Shown here: one piece after another, positions 11,486-23,000 of the stretch
How positions within the stretch are numbered: the stretch's first letter is position 1
How the letters are laid out: each line of letters begins with the position of its first letter
Source: Stropharia rugosoannulata
Lineage: Eukaryota > Basidiomycota > Agaricomycetes > Agaricales > Strophariaceae
DNA length: 64,000 nucleotides
Assembly: GCA_028532985.1 (NCBI GenBank)
Contig: JANCIK010000008.1
Location: 1,550,001 to 1,614,000 of the forward strand
Direction: 5' to 3'
Position numbers and translations under genes: made by a program
The notes under the pieces: generated by a model
The model's input: the letters and a program-made list of their open reading frames with translations, nothing else
The model's database searches: none
What the model was told of the DNA's origin: nothing

Positions 11486-13116
11486 TCCCAGGTGCACCAA
11501 CACTACATGTCGCAATCCTGGGCTACAGAAAGCAGTTGGAATCTACGAGGGAACTTCGAAATCGATATACCTGAATGCTTACGAAAAAAAGATATGTACG
11601 AAGAGCGTACACCATCTGTAAACGACATGCAATTAGAGTATTATTTGCCATTACTCAGAATGCGCTAATTGAATACTGTGCACTCACTGGAACATGAAGG
11701 AATACGCCATCGCTTGGGAAGAACAGGAAAGTGCAAGCGCCATGGATATTCTCTTCTCGCCAAACAGGATCCCTACTCTGTATTATACCCCAGATCACTG
11801 TCATGTCTTAGCACAAATGCTAACGGTATACCCAGAATAACTGCTCATACTAAGGCGGAGGTAGAAGCTGCTTATGCAATGGACTTAATCTGAACAAAAA
11901 CCGCAGATGAAGACAAGACGCAGACGTGGCGGGTACACAAACAGGGTGGAAGGAAGGAAGAAACATGTGGATGCGGAATCCGAAGACGCGTCGGACGCGT
12001 TGTTGATGCACGTGCCTGCGGCTCTCTGTGGCACGACATTTGTCTAATCCCAACTTCGTCCCCTGCCTCAGGTTTGCAGAGTCCACCCCCAAAAATAAGT
12101 GAGTTTTCTGGTCGACTCAGCTATGCTGCACATTGAATAGTTCTAGTTATGTGACTAAAACAACAATCCAACAGACTTAGGTTGGGATACATTTATTGGA
12201 TATGTTATATTGTAAAAATGCTGAAGAGGTTTAGATACACACTGCGGGATCTCCGCTGGTGAACGTCGCGGTGCTTCCTTGTTCCTTTCCCGCCAACTGC
12301 TATTTTCGCCCATTTTTTATGCCACGCAGCTTGCCCAACCTCAGCGTGGTCTATTGCCCGTCAAGAATCAAGATGCGATACGACGTGGGATTTGCTCCGT
12401 ATTCAAAGATTTCAAGTACCCCTGCTGATGATCTTGCCGACCACGACATTCTAAATCTTTCGTGGATCATACAACCCAAGGAAGTTATTTGTAGATCGGG
12501 GATCTGATGGCCAGTGATCCACCGAGAATCTTGGGTTGTACGCGCTTGTCAACATCCCTCTCGCGGGAAAAACGACATGGGCACCAGCATTTTTGGGCGC
12601 GCTACTTATACTGTACAGGAAGAACAGGCGACAGCGTGCACAGGGCAAAAGAGTATATTTGTCAACGTGCGACGACTGCTTCTACGATGAAACGCACCAT
12701 GCTTGCGTCCTGGTTGGAGTTCGCCAAAGTTCCGTGACTTGACGAGCGGCATGTTCCACCACGTGGAAAAGGCTGCGTTCTGCTGGAGGATGTTAGGTGA
12801 GCCGTCGTGCATTAATTTCGGGGCCGACCAAGATCTGGAACAGATAGACGGCAGTGAGGCACCCAGATCTTGCAATAGGCAAGCCAGGAGATCCCGTTCC
12901 CTAAGTCCCTGGATGACCGAAAGGAGCACCCAATTTTGCCGGCAAAGTCATAATCTAATGATTTTCTTTCCGGCTTGCTGTGCCATGCACGGTCAGGAGT
13001 ATAAAGTACCGTTCTGGTTCCAAGTCAATATGCCCCGGCTGGACCCTCCACATATATTATAGTCTTCTCATTATAACCCCTCCCCACCCCGAGAATTCGC
13101 CCCTCCTCCCCTTATT
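11486..13116. other. Intergenic, no supported gene; P450 promoter at right end
   Basis: 1.6 kb without a convincing gene. Short frames around 12507-12742 and 12703-13062 have no recognisable domain. A TATAAA at about 13000-13005 lies 112 bp before the P450 start, followed by a C-rich stretch (13076-13112), and is the likely core promoter. Confidence 0.45.
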
Positions 13117-15203
13117 ATGCCCTATACTGTCGGCCTCGAGGGCGCGGCCACCGCCTTTCTCTCCGCGGGATTTGCAACGCAGTTCACGCTCGCTGTGATT
13201 GCATTTCTCGCCATCGTTCTTATTACCTCCTCGCTGCAGAAGGAGGCTGTCGACTCGCCCACCCCGCTGCCCGGGTACTCCCTCTTCCACATCGTCCCAT
13301 TCTTCCGCCAACGCTACGATTTTCTGAACTGGGGGTTCCATGCCACCGGCCAAAATATCTTCCAGTTCCAACTCCTAAAAGTGTGTCCTGTTTTTGCCGA
13401 CTATTAGCCATCTGGCATCGTGGCTTACGAGTAAACTCTGCGTTTCTTCTAGAATACAGTCATCGTGGTCTCTGGAGAAACCGCACGGGAAACATTCTTT
13501 ACCGCAAAAGGGCTGGATCTCACTGAAGGTTTCAAGATTCTTTCTGGAGCCGTATATAGCTTCCGCTTTACTATTTTAGACATTCTCTAACTCCCTTGGT
13601 CCTTTTGCCAGATTCCCATGGTACGCGGCGTGACGTCCGACTTGCAGACACGGAGAATAGCTCTCATCCACAAACGACTCGCTAATGTTCAGCGGAATTT
13701 ACCTTTGTCGGGACGTGAGTGCTTCTTTCCCGTCTTAGACTTACAGCACCCTTAAATACTTTTTTTCTGAAATAAAGTTATTCCGCTTCTCCTGGAGGAC
13801 ACGCGGAGAGTCATGGAGAGCTGGGGTCCAGCGGGCAACTTTGATCCCTTCGATAATGTTTATGAGGTGTGTCGCTAGGCCGATGAGAATATGCTCTCCC
13901 AGCAGAAATGCTAAAACCGCCGCTTCCCTCGGGCTAGCTCGTCTTCCAGCTGACCGTGCGCAGCCTGTCATCGTCAGAAATATCCGACGACCCAGCCCGC
14001 GTCGCACGACTGAAGAAACTGTACGACATCCTTGATTATGGGACCACGCCCGCGACCGTACTCCTGCCGTGGCTTCCCACCCCTGCGATGCTCAAGAAGC
14101 TCTGGGCAACGAAGGACATATATGACATCGTTACCCAGGCCATCACTGATAGGGAACGCAGCGGAGTCGCGCGGGGTGACACCCTTCAGATGCTTTTGGA
14201 CTTTGGCGATGAGAAGCTCGTGGTCGTGGGCGTGCGTTCTTTTTCTCGTCTTCCCAGACAAACGGATGCGCTGACACGAATGTATTTTTTTTCTGTATGC
14301 ATACAGTTCATCATGGGACTGCTGATTGCCGGGGCGCGCGCGACGGGCACTACAGGTGGGTATTACCACGTCTTTTCCGAGGTATCAGAGTGTCATGACG
14401 GTTTGCTGACGTGCGTGCCTTTTGGTGTATTTTTTATTTTTTGCGGTACCAGCTTCGTGGCTCACTACGTTTCTCGCGGGCAATTCGGAGTGGCGCGCCA
14501 AGGCGGCGGCGGAGGTCGAGGGCCTCCTCGCAAACAGAGCGCACTCGCCTGCGTCCTCGCCGACGGGGTCTTCGCCTCCATCCTCACCGACGGCTGCTTA
14601 CGGCGCTGCGCACAACGCTCACCGGTACGCGTCGCTCTCTCACCGGCTGGCGACGATCCCGCTCGAGGCGTGGGAGGGCGAGACGCCGGTGCTGGACGCG
14701 CTGATAAGGGAGACGACGCGCGTAGCGCAGCCGCACACCGCGATGAGACGCAACCTCGGGCCTGAGATGTACATCGACGGCAAGATAGTACCGACGGGCG
14801 CGTATGTGATCTACCCGTTTAGCGACGTGCACCTCGACCCGGAGGTGTACCCTGACCCGTGGCGGTTCGACCCGGGCAGGAAGGAGGCGGCGCATGTGCC
14901 GTATGGATATGTCGGCTGGGGCGGAGGTGAGTGCTGGCTTGGGCGGCTTCTAAGGCGGGCTTGGGCTGACGTTTGGTTTGATTTCTAGGCAAGACGCTCT
15001 GCCTAGGCACGCGGCTGGCGAAGGTCGAGCTGAAGCTTCTCATGGCGATGTTCGTGCTCGGCTTCCGGGTCGCGGTCGTCGACAGGAACGGCGAGGAATC
15101 GGCGGCGGCGATGCCCGCGCCTAACTGGAACGACATCCTTCTGTGTCGACCGCCGAAGGGGTCGTTCAGTGTCAAGTACGAACGGACTTCTGTGCCGCTA
15201 TAG
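13117..15203 (+). CDS. Cytochrome P450
   Basis: Exons 13117-13380, 13453-13551, 13612-13714, 13778-13866, 13938-14231, 14307-14355, 14453-14926 and 14989-15203 encode 528 residues. There is an N-terminal membrane anchor (about residues 19-40), a K-helix ExxR (LIRETTRV), a meander motif (WRFDPGRKEA), and a heme loop GWGGGKTLCLGTRLAK with the Cys thiolate. It is a heme monooxygenase, probably ER-bound. Two departures: the Phe of the usual FxxGxxxCxG is Trp, and the I-helix reads LIAGARATGTTAS, where the acidic residue of AGx(D/E)T(T/S) is Arg/Ala. That pattern is seen in P450s using unusual oxygen chemistry. A Ser/Pro-rich insertion (about residues 310-350) separates the I and J helices. Substrate and CYP family unknown. 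No other secondary-metabolism genes are adjacent. Confidence 0.9.
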
Positions 15204-15890
15204 AGTTCTCGTCTCGCTCCCTACCCACCTCACACTGCCCCCACCGTCCCACCGCCCCGCCACTGATCGCACGCATCCCATGTTATTGGAATCGTTGTTT
15301 ATTGGTATCAGCTTATTGCCTCTTATTTCCGTCTATTGCCCCGTGCTCGTCGATTGGCTGACCTTTCCTCCCACCCCGTATTTTTCGTAGATAATTATTT
15401 TCGTTCTTATGGTGAAAGGTGCCTTTCGCTGGGGCTGTATATGTTTATCATTATATCTATCCCCGTACGAGGTACAGCCAGCTGATTACAGTATATATTC
15501 TTGTATGTATAGTGACCCCCCACGGCCGTGCACCGGTTTGCAAAGTACTCCTGGACCTGCTATTGGCATAATACTACGTAATTCCCCCCTTTGTATTGTA
15601 TAGCACCTACATAGATAGTCGGTAATGCTTGCTGTCGTATAAACAAATATATGTATTTTGGAGACACATATGTGCGGTCTGAACACAAGGTGCTGGCAGA
15701 TTGCAGCGGGATCTGCTGGCTGGCTGGGGGAAGAGGATGACGATCGCTGGGGTGGTGACAGTGATCTACGTAATGTCAACACATCCGCGTGCAACGAGGG
15801 AAGGTGATGGTTGCTCACGGATTCCCCGGGCGAATATGAGATGAGGACACGCACGAGAAGTAAGTAGGCGCTGGCGAGGAGCCACGACGA
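15204..15890. other. Convergent intergenic region
   Basis: Lies between the 3' ends of the P450 (+) and RRG9 (-). T-rich, with no open frame worth calling; contains both 3' UTRs. Confidence 0.4.
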
Positions 15891-16532
15891 TCACCGGAAG
15901 GTGAACGTGTCGGCGGAGGAGACGCCCCCGTCGCCCTCGTCCGAGGCGTCGACGGCATAGCCCTCGCGTTGTAGCTTGTGGAGCTTCTGCACCTGGCGGG
16001 TCTCCGTCCGCTCCTTGACGGCGCGCTCGCGGACGAATTGCTGGCGCTGGCGACGCTCTTTGATAGCGAGCTGGGTCTGGCGCTCGGTGCTCGGAACCCA
16101 CTTGCTTTTGAGAATGCGGCGCACGGCCTCGGGGGAGACGCGGAAGCGGTCGGCGAGGACGGGGACGGTGAAGGTGGCGGGCTCAGCGTGGTGGAGGGTG
16201 CGCAGGGCGTCCATGGCCTCGCGCGAGAGCTTGCGCGGGGGTGCCCAGCCGTCGGGGAAGGCCTTGCGGAGGGTCTCGCGGTGGGCCTTGTACTCGTGGG
16301 GTGTGGGTTTGTCCGGCGGGCGACGGAGGTGGAGGGGCGGGGTGGCGGGGTGGGCGCCGTTGACGGCGGCGCTGTCCTCGGAGAGGTCGACGGGGGCGTC
16401 GTCGTCGTCGAGGATAGAGCGGGGCCGGGGGATGCCGTCGAGCTGCCACCTGCCGGATGCGGCAAGGCGGGAGGCGGGGCGGACGAGGGCGACGGGGCGG
16501 GCGACGGTGAGTACGCGCAGGAGACTCGCCAT
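15891..16532 (-). CDS. RRG9: Neugrin/RRG9-like mitochondrial protein
   Basis: An unspliced frame of 213 residues starting at the ATG at 16532. The N-terminus (MASLLRVLTVARPVALVRPA) is Arg-rich and lacks acids, like a mitochondrial targeting sequence. The central block matches the Rrg9/neugrin family: HRETLRKAFPDGWAPPRKLS, then LADRFRVSPEAVRRILKS and KW. The C-terminal third is charged and Arg/Gln/Glu-rich, consistent with a helix. In yeast, Rrg9 is required for respiratory growth and mitochondrial genome maintenance; in animals, neugrin supports 16S rRNA pseudouridylation. The gene faces coactosin head-to-head across 147 bp. The strand is GC-rich, which produces long antisense frames; only this frame carries family motifs. 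Confidence 0.88.
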   Translation of the reverse strand: MASLLRVLTVARPVALVRPASRLAASGRWQLDGIPRPRSILDDDDAPVDLSEDSAAVNGAHPATPPLHLRRPPDKPTPHEYKAHRETLRKAFPDGWAPPRKLSREAMDALRTLHHAEPATFTVPVLADRFRVSPEAVRRILKSKWVPSTERQTQLAIKERRQRQQFVRERAVKERTETRQVQKLHKLQREGYAVDASDEGDGGVSSADTFTFR

Positions 16533-16679
16533 GGGTGCTGCTGCCAGCCCCGGCGGGCTGCCGAGACGGGAAATTTGGGCATCACGTGCAGTACCGGGGA
16601 TTGCCGGTGGCAACGGGCGCGCGCGCCCAGCGCTGCTGCTTGCCTTGTGCTATCGTGGATACCGAGACGGGCTGCAGAC
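16533..16679. promoter_or_regulatory. Bidirectional promoter between RRG9 and coactosin
   Basis: 147 bp separates the two ATGs, which point away from each other. Both core promoters and 5' UTRs must lie here or overlap. It contains the palindrome CACGTG at 16584-16589, an E-box that could serve both directions. No TATA box. Confidence 0.55.
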
Positions 16680-17469
16680 ATGGCTGATCTGACCGACCCC
16701 GCTATCAACGAAGGTGCGTCGCCCATTGCGTCGCGTGGCCGTATGCACGCCCTGCGGCCGCCCGAAAGCATATCTCGCCCCCTGTCCAGATCTGACCGCT
16801 CGTCCCCAGCGTATCTCGAGGTGCGCAAAGACAAGTCCGACACCAATTGGCTGCTCCTCGACTACGAGTCCGACCGATCCGACAAGCTGAAGCTCACCCA
16901 GACCGGCTCGGGTGGCCTCGCCGAGCTCAAGGAAGTTCTCGATGACTCCAAGGCGTCGTACGCCTACGTCCGCGTCTCCTACGCCAACGACAAGGAGTCT
17001 ACGCGCGAGAAGTTCATACTCGTGGTCTGTCACCCTGTCCCTCTGCTCTGATTCGCACCGCGCGGCCGGCGACTTTGCTGATGCGCATGCCCTGCTTTCT
17101 TGCCTTTCTGACAGGTGTGGATTGGGCCAAATTGCAAGGTGATGAGGAGAGCAAAGGTGCGTGCTGCTTTTTGCGTCACACGGGCCAGGCCGTCCCCGCC
17201 CGTCCCCCCGTGTTGTGGTTCCTGCACGGATCCTCACGAATCTCACCCCCGCGCCCCCTAGATCTCCGTCCACTCTGCAGATGTCAAGAACGTCCTGCGC
17301 GTGTACTCGATTGAAGTCGCAGCGCGCGAGAAAGACGATCTGAATGAGGATCCCATTGTTGTGCGGTTAAGAAAGGTACGCAGCCGTTTCGCCCGCTCTC
17401 CGCTCACCCCCGGCTCGACTGATCTCGCCCGCTTCCCAGGCCGGAGGGGCAAGCTACGACGGCGTTTAA
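16680..17469 (+). CDS. Coactosin-like ADF-H domain protein
   Basis: Exons 16680-16713, 16810-17024, 17115-17156, 17262-17375 and 17440-17469 give 144 residues, a single ADF-homology domain of standard length. Typical blocks: ADLTDPAINEAYLEVRKDKS, NWLLLDYE, LKEVLDDSKASYAYVRVSYA, VVWIGPNCKVMRRAKIS, VLRVYSIEVAAREKDDL, ending GGASYDGV. Coactosins bind F-actin and counteract capping in the cytosol. The last exon is only 30 nt. The gene shares its promoter with RRG9 and converges on the GNAT gene. Confidence 0.95.
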
Positions 17470-17692
17470 TAATCTAGAGTCTGGCACAGGAATTTTTTAT
17501 ATGAATGTAACACGCATCGCATCGTTGCGCACCAATACAGCGTATTCTTGCGCAACCTTATTTTTCTTTTCTCCCAAACAGATCCAGGCTCCAAACGCCG
17601 GCGTTTGGCATCGCTACGGTATACATCGACACGGCTGGCTCCGTGGGACCGGGTCCCCTCGTCTCGCCTGCTTCGCCGCCTAATGCTAAGCG

Positions 17693-18739
17693 TTAAATAA
17701 ACTTCTTCAGCGAGTCGATACCCTCTTCCTCGAGCCTCATTCCCATCCACTCGGACATGGGCTTCGCCCCAAGCCGCTTCTCGTAGAAATCGATGGACGG
17801 CTGGTTCCACTGCAATGCCGCGGGCGATCATAAAGTGTAACACAAAGCAACGAACGCGAGGCTTCTCGTCAGCTCTACGGGCCCCCGCGGGACGGTGCAT
17901 ACTCGCTACTCACCTTGAGGACGGACCAGTCGAGCCGCCCGCAATTCTGCGACGAGCGGGCGGCGGGTTAGATGAATCCTGCGAGCAGACTAGGGTGATG
18001 CGCACCTTTTCCTGCGCGATGCGCCCCAGATGGCCGAAAAACGCCTTTCCGACGCCCGCGCCCCTGTGCGCCGGGTCAACAAACAGGTCTTCGAGCTGCG
18101 GTTTGGTTCGCCCGTGTGAGCATCACTAATTTCGAATAGGCGTACACCCGGATCGCACTCGTGCGTGTTCCGAGGCGTTTCGGGGGAAAGCATATAGGTA
18201 TTATAGGGAGGGAACTCACGTATAAGCCAGGCCGGCCGGTCCAGGTGGAATAGTTGAAGAAGTAGAGCGCGAGGCCGATGGGCTGCGGTTGTGGGGTGGA
18301 GCCTCCTGGCTCGCCCTGCGCGGGGCCGGTGAATGCTAAGAGGGCATGGGCGTACGGCGTTTCGAATAGGTTCTTGCGGAGCTGGTTTCCAGGGTGGGTA
18401 GGTTAATATTTGGTGGAAGACCAGCGCGCTCCCGCGTCTGGGGTGATCGGACAGACGGGCGGCAGGGAAATATACGTACAAGCTCGGGGGTAGCCTTGAC
18501 GGACTCGGGCTCTTTTTCGTACGTGGCCTGCGGCATACAGAGCATTAGTTTGTGCCCCTGCTCGAGCAGGGGTCTAGGTAAAACCCCGCAGGCGCCAGCG
18601 GACTTACGAGATCTACAATTAGCTGGAGGATGGTGTCCTGCGCAAGCGCGGTCGGTTATTAATATTACTATTAGATCAGGGGAAAGAAACGCACAACATC
18701 GTCTGGAGTCGCTTCTCTGATGTGAAATGGAACAGACAT
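17693..18739 (-). CDS. GNAT N-acetyltransferase, SAT1/SSAT-like
   Basis: Exons (minus) 18739-18695, 18637-18608, 18527-18480, 18381-18220, 18095-18006, 17946-17914 and 17809-17693 give 174 residues. GNAT motif A is clear: LYLEDLFVDPAHRGAGVGKA, where R-G-A-G-V-G binds acetyl-CoA pyrophosphate. Motif B follows (CGRLDWSVLKWNQPSIDFYE) with the Tyr used as general acid. Start and tail (IREATPDDVDTILQLI; KRLGAKPMSEWMGMRLE) match diamine/thialysine acetyltransferases, so polyamines or amino-acid-like amines are plausible substrates. A Pro/Gln insert (about residues 70-80) sits before strand 4. Three exons are 30-45 nt. Substrate not provable from sequence. Confidence 0.9.
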
Positions 18740-19306
18740 GGTCGGTGTGTTACTTGATTAGAGATCGGTTAAGCAGCTTGGGAGATTCTCATTCAGGTGT
18801 TAGCTGAAGTTGTGACTCGCCGGCCGGATTGGCGGACGCGTGTGATTGGTCCGGCAGGCTGTGCCGAGGAGGGCTTTAGCAGTATTTGCACCGGCAAAGG
18901 CCGGTTATATACATGAGCTTGTTTCCTTTACTCCACAACTGTATTTTGACTTGGTACAGTACTCTACTCATCGCTACACTAGAGATAAGCATGGCTTTTA
19001 GACTTGTTCAGGGTGTCGTTGACTTGACGTCTAGTACTGTTGCTGTTTCTGTCTCTGTTTCGATGCTCTTCACACCACTTCCAAAGACGATTAGTAGCGG
19101 TAGGAACGAGTACTGATCATTTGCACTGGCAGCAGAGTAGTAGTATTTCAGTAGTAATGCTATTAATAAGCGGTGGCTGAACTGGGAGTTGTATGCGTGT
19201 GTTTGTTTCCGAACCTTATTGCACTTTTCATCCTCATCCTCCACGACACCGGCCGTAAACCCCCGCTCAGCCCTCAGGTTTCACCGATCCACGCCCACAA
19301 TATCTA
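18740..19306. other. Divergent promoter region, GNAT / EGD1
   Basis: 567 bp between two divergent starts. A 76-codon frame at 18886-19116 has no recognisable content. Nothing else seen. Confidence 0.4.
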
Positions 19307-20056
19307 ATGGATCCCGCAAAATTGGCAAAGCTCCAGGCCCTCTCGGCCGCTAACAGGATCGGTGAGCACAGAGCGCGCATATATCCCGCTCTCCACTCCA
19401 AATATGAGGCCGCGCGGCTCATCTTCTGCCCTCTGCGCACGCACCAGGTGGCAAGGGCACGGTCCGCAGAAAGATCGTGCGGAAAACGAAGCCCTCGGGC
19501 GCTCAAGACGACAAGAAGCTGCAGGGCGCCCTGAAGAAGCTCAACGTGCAGCCGATCCCGGGCGTTGAGGAGGTCAACATGTTCAGGGAGGACGGCAACG
19601 TGCTCCACTTCACCGCGCCGAAAGGTGAGCCTCCGCTGCTCTACGCTTCTCCGCCCCGCGGCGCCCCACTCTGCGGGCGCTAACGCGTATATACACGCCC
19701 GCTATCAAAAATCGCTGATGTTTGTGTTTTCCCACACCCGCCCCCCACCCACCGCTGTCGCCCACCGCCCACGCTCTGCTCTAGTGCACGCCGCTATTTC
19801 CGCCAACACTTTCGCCATCTACGGCACGGGCCACGTGAAGGAGCTCACGGAGCTCGTCCCCGGCATCCTGAACCAGCTCGGCCCTGACTCGCTCGCGTCG
19901 CTGCGTAAGCTCGCCGAGTCGTACCAGGCCATCCAGCAGGGCCAGCAGAGGCAGGCCGCGGCCGGCGCGGAAGAGGACGACGACGACGATGTCCCCGACC
20001 TCGTCGAGAACTTCGACGTCGAGGGAGAGACCAAGGTCGAGGCAGCACTCGACTGA
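19307..20056 (+). CDS. EGD1: Nascent polypeptide-associated complex subunit beta (BTF3)
   Basis: Exons 19307-19361, 19448-19624 and 19785-20056 encode 167 residues. The N-terminus carries the ribosome-binding basic motif ([16 protein letters not shown], containing RRKxxRK). The NAC domain follows: [19 protein letters not shown], then [20 protein letters not shown] and [20 protein letters not shown]. The tail is acidic ([20 protein letters not shown]), as in other fungi. Together with NAC-alpha it shields nascent chains at the ribosome exit in the cytosol. Strongly GC-rich third positions fit high expression. Confidence 0.96.
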
Positions 20057-23000
20057 TCGGGCACCCTGCCTGGTACGGGTCGAGTCTCGCCAGATCTGAG
20101 GAGGGGGAGGAGGGTGGAGGGCTGGTGTGGAGTGTGGATAGGGACGATGCGTGGAAAAAAATCTGCTGGGGCCGTCTGTCTGCCCTTCGTTTCTCTACGT
20201 CTTTTCGCGTCGACCTTTGCTCCGAAACCTTCAGTCTGCAGATCGCTTGTTTCTATGAGTTACCACTGCTCTCCCCATGACGCGCTTGTTTTCCGAATTC
20301 CATTGTTGTCGCTTTGTCTTTTATCACACTGTTGCATCGATTGTCATCTCTATGTGAATCATTTCCGATTGTTCTGCCTGGAAATTTTTTCTTTGGAGAG
20401 TACTAACGGCGTGCATTTTCTTTCCCAAGAAGGTACTGCGATTTTGGTATGTCCTTTTTTTCCTCTGCACCCGTATGTAATCCTCATCTCTGTTTCCGCT
20501 CTAGTGAGAGACCGGGGAGAGTAATCTCACCGCCCTGTCCGCAGAATGGCCGACGGGTGGGATACTACTAACGTCTGCAACAAGAGAAAGAAAGGTTCGA
20601 AGCCGTCAATTGTACACTCCGGTCTTATCAGATAGCTGCCGGCGAATACGCTTGCTCTCAGCTGCGCAAAGTCCGCTCCTTATCCTGTCGGAAGCCGTCA
20701 TCAACGCCTGACTACTGCCCCTCGTTCCCTCTAAAACCTAAAAACTGCGCCGCCGCGCTTCGGACCCTGTGCCCTCCCGCTGGGAATGGGAAAACGGGCC
20801 ACAGCGTAACGGCAGAGCCAATTTTCTAAAATATACGCTCTCTTCTTCATTGTCCGGTGCTGCTGATGGCGTGCCGTGTGGCGTGGCATGGCATAGTATG
20901 TGAGTCCTTGCGGGGCTTGGTTACCCACCAACCTCTTGTGCCATCTTGTAGATATGAAGTTTCTCGTCATTTTTTTTTCCACAGTCAAAAATAACTGTAG
21001 CGCTGGATCCCACCTTTTCTCTCTAGCGAGTATTGCGTCCTGCTGTCTGGCTGGGCAGCACCGTCTGTGAGGTCCACCAGTTGGTGGCGCAAGCGCGAGC
21101 AAAAGAATGTTGTCACGGTCTTATTCGCGACGTTGGACCGCGGTTGGTGTACCTGGTGGACTGAGCGTTCTGTCCTGAGCAGTCTCGGACACGCGGGATT
21201 TGGGGTTTGAACTTTCTCCTTGCTCAGCCTACGCAAACCCGGAGATAGTCAACGCCTATCTCCTCGCATCGCTCGTGCACGCTCTGACAGTTGGACGAAC
21301 ACACCCCTTGCCATCCAAAAATTAACTTTCGAAAGAGAAAATCAATCAAAGGCCCAACCGAGCACCCAATTATGGCGCCGTTTATATTACAATAATAGTT
21401 TACTGTCCATGGTCTTGTGGGTCTATGGATGGATATACCTCGACTGTCCGGCGGGTTTATTTTCAGAGCGCGGCAAGTCACACGACGCAGGTCAGAAATC
21501 ATTTGGAGAGCTCATATACATATGGCTCTGCGCACTGGAGCGATCACGCCGCGGGCGTAACTTACCCTTGCGTTGGAGCGCGATGCCCAGACGCGGACGG
21601 CGAACCTTAACACCAACAGTGCCAGAACGGCGGCGCACCGCGGTAGTCTGCTGCTACGTCTTGTCATGGTATTATGGCGGGCAATGACAGCGACACCGCT
21701 GACGTGCCCCCGCACATCTCACGCGTCGTCCATCGGGCACCCAAGGTGAATTGGCAGATATTTCAGGGTACGTATATCTTTACTATGTAGGTACGCGACA
21801 TATATAGCTACGCATGCGGGTGGCTTGACGCTGAGTGGGAAGCCAGGGCGCGCCATCTGCGATCTGTCTCTCTGGGTAAGCTGGAGGTGGGACTCTTGAG
21901 GCGCGCGGCTGGGATTTTTCCCAAGTGCGAATTGGAATTGCGGATGCTCTAGCGCACGATGATGATGCATACCGGTATATTCATTCTATTGGAAGCTATT
22001 CCTACGCGCGAGCGCGCATCACATGGGATCGACACGAGATGCGATGCGTATTCAAACCATGAATACATACATCCATACAGCATCCCTGCCCGATCTCATG
22101 GCTATAGGCCCCGGTATCCGGATTTCTGGGGTCGCTGTAGCTGCTAGAAAATAGCTTCAAGTTCTAATCACTTCGTAAGGTGCCTGCGTGGCTATGTATA
22201 CATAATACCTCAGCAGGCAAGCCTTGAAATCTCGAAAGCGATGCATTAGCTGGGTTCGCGCGCGTCTCGATGCCTGGGGCCCTGGCGACGCACTGGGGAT
22301 GGGCTTGGCAACTCTGCGGGTACAGTCACGGATCAATTAATGAGGGCCATTAGCCAGCCCGACGAGCGCCTGCAAATAGCCCGCCAACAATAAGCCCTGG
22401 TGTGCAGGCTGCGCTTGCGCTCGCAGGTGGTGTCCGCCCGTGGCAGAGATCCCCACCCACTCCCGCCGGCGGGTAACGCCGGATCGCGCGCTGCTGTGGA
22501 AGTGTGTATGGTGAGTTGGTGCGTTATCGCGGCGATCCCAGCTGGCTGGCGCCCGGCGGGGTCCAAGTGCGAAGCGAAGCGATGTCGACGTGCGTTGCGC
22601 ACGCGCATCTCCGTGCATCATCCGATGTCCAACGCGGTCTTGCGACAAGATTAGACGACATAGTACAGCGCACGTGGGGCTGCCACCGGGTCTCGCTCGG
22701 TATGTGTATGGAATGGGTATGAATGCGAATGGAGATGTGCATCATATCATATCATATGTATGTATGGTACGCCCGGGCCCTACATGCTCCTTCCAACAGA
22801 ACTTTGCGTCCAAAATCGCTTCCAACCGCTTCCGCATTCACCTGCTGTCCGATCCCGTCGAGGTGACGCAGAATTAGGAACAGATGCGTTCTCACCACGC
22901 TATATTTGCCAGCACATGGAAAGGCTATGTGGCTTGCGCTACGACTCGAATTCAATTAGGGCTCGGCGCACCGCACCGAAAGTGTTACTAGTTAGCATGT

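Noticed and set aside
15978..17051. 357-codon plus-strand frame over RRG9
   Set aside because: Antisense shadow caused by high GC; the minus strand carries clear Rrg9/neugrin motifs and the frame runs through the first coactosin intron.
20590..20605. GGTTCGAAGCC resembling a tRNA T-arm
   Set aside because: The upstream 60 bases cannot form D or anticodon stems, so no tRNA is called.
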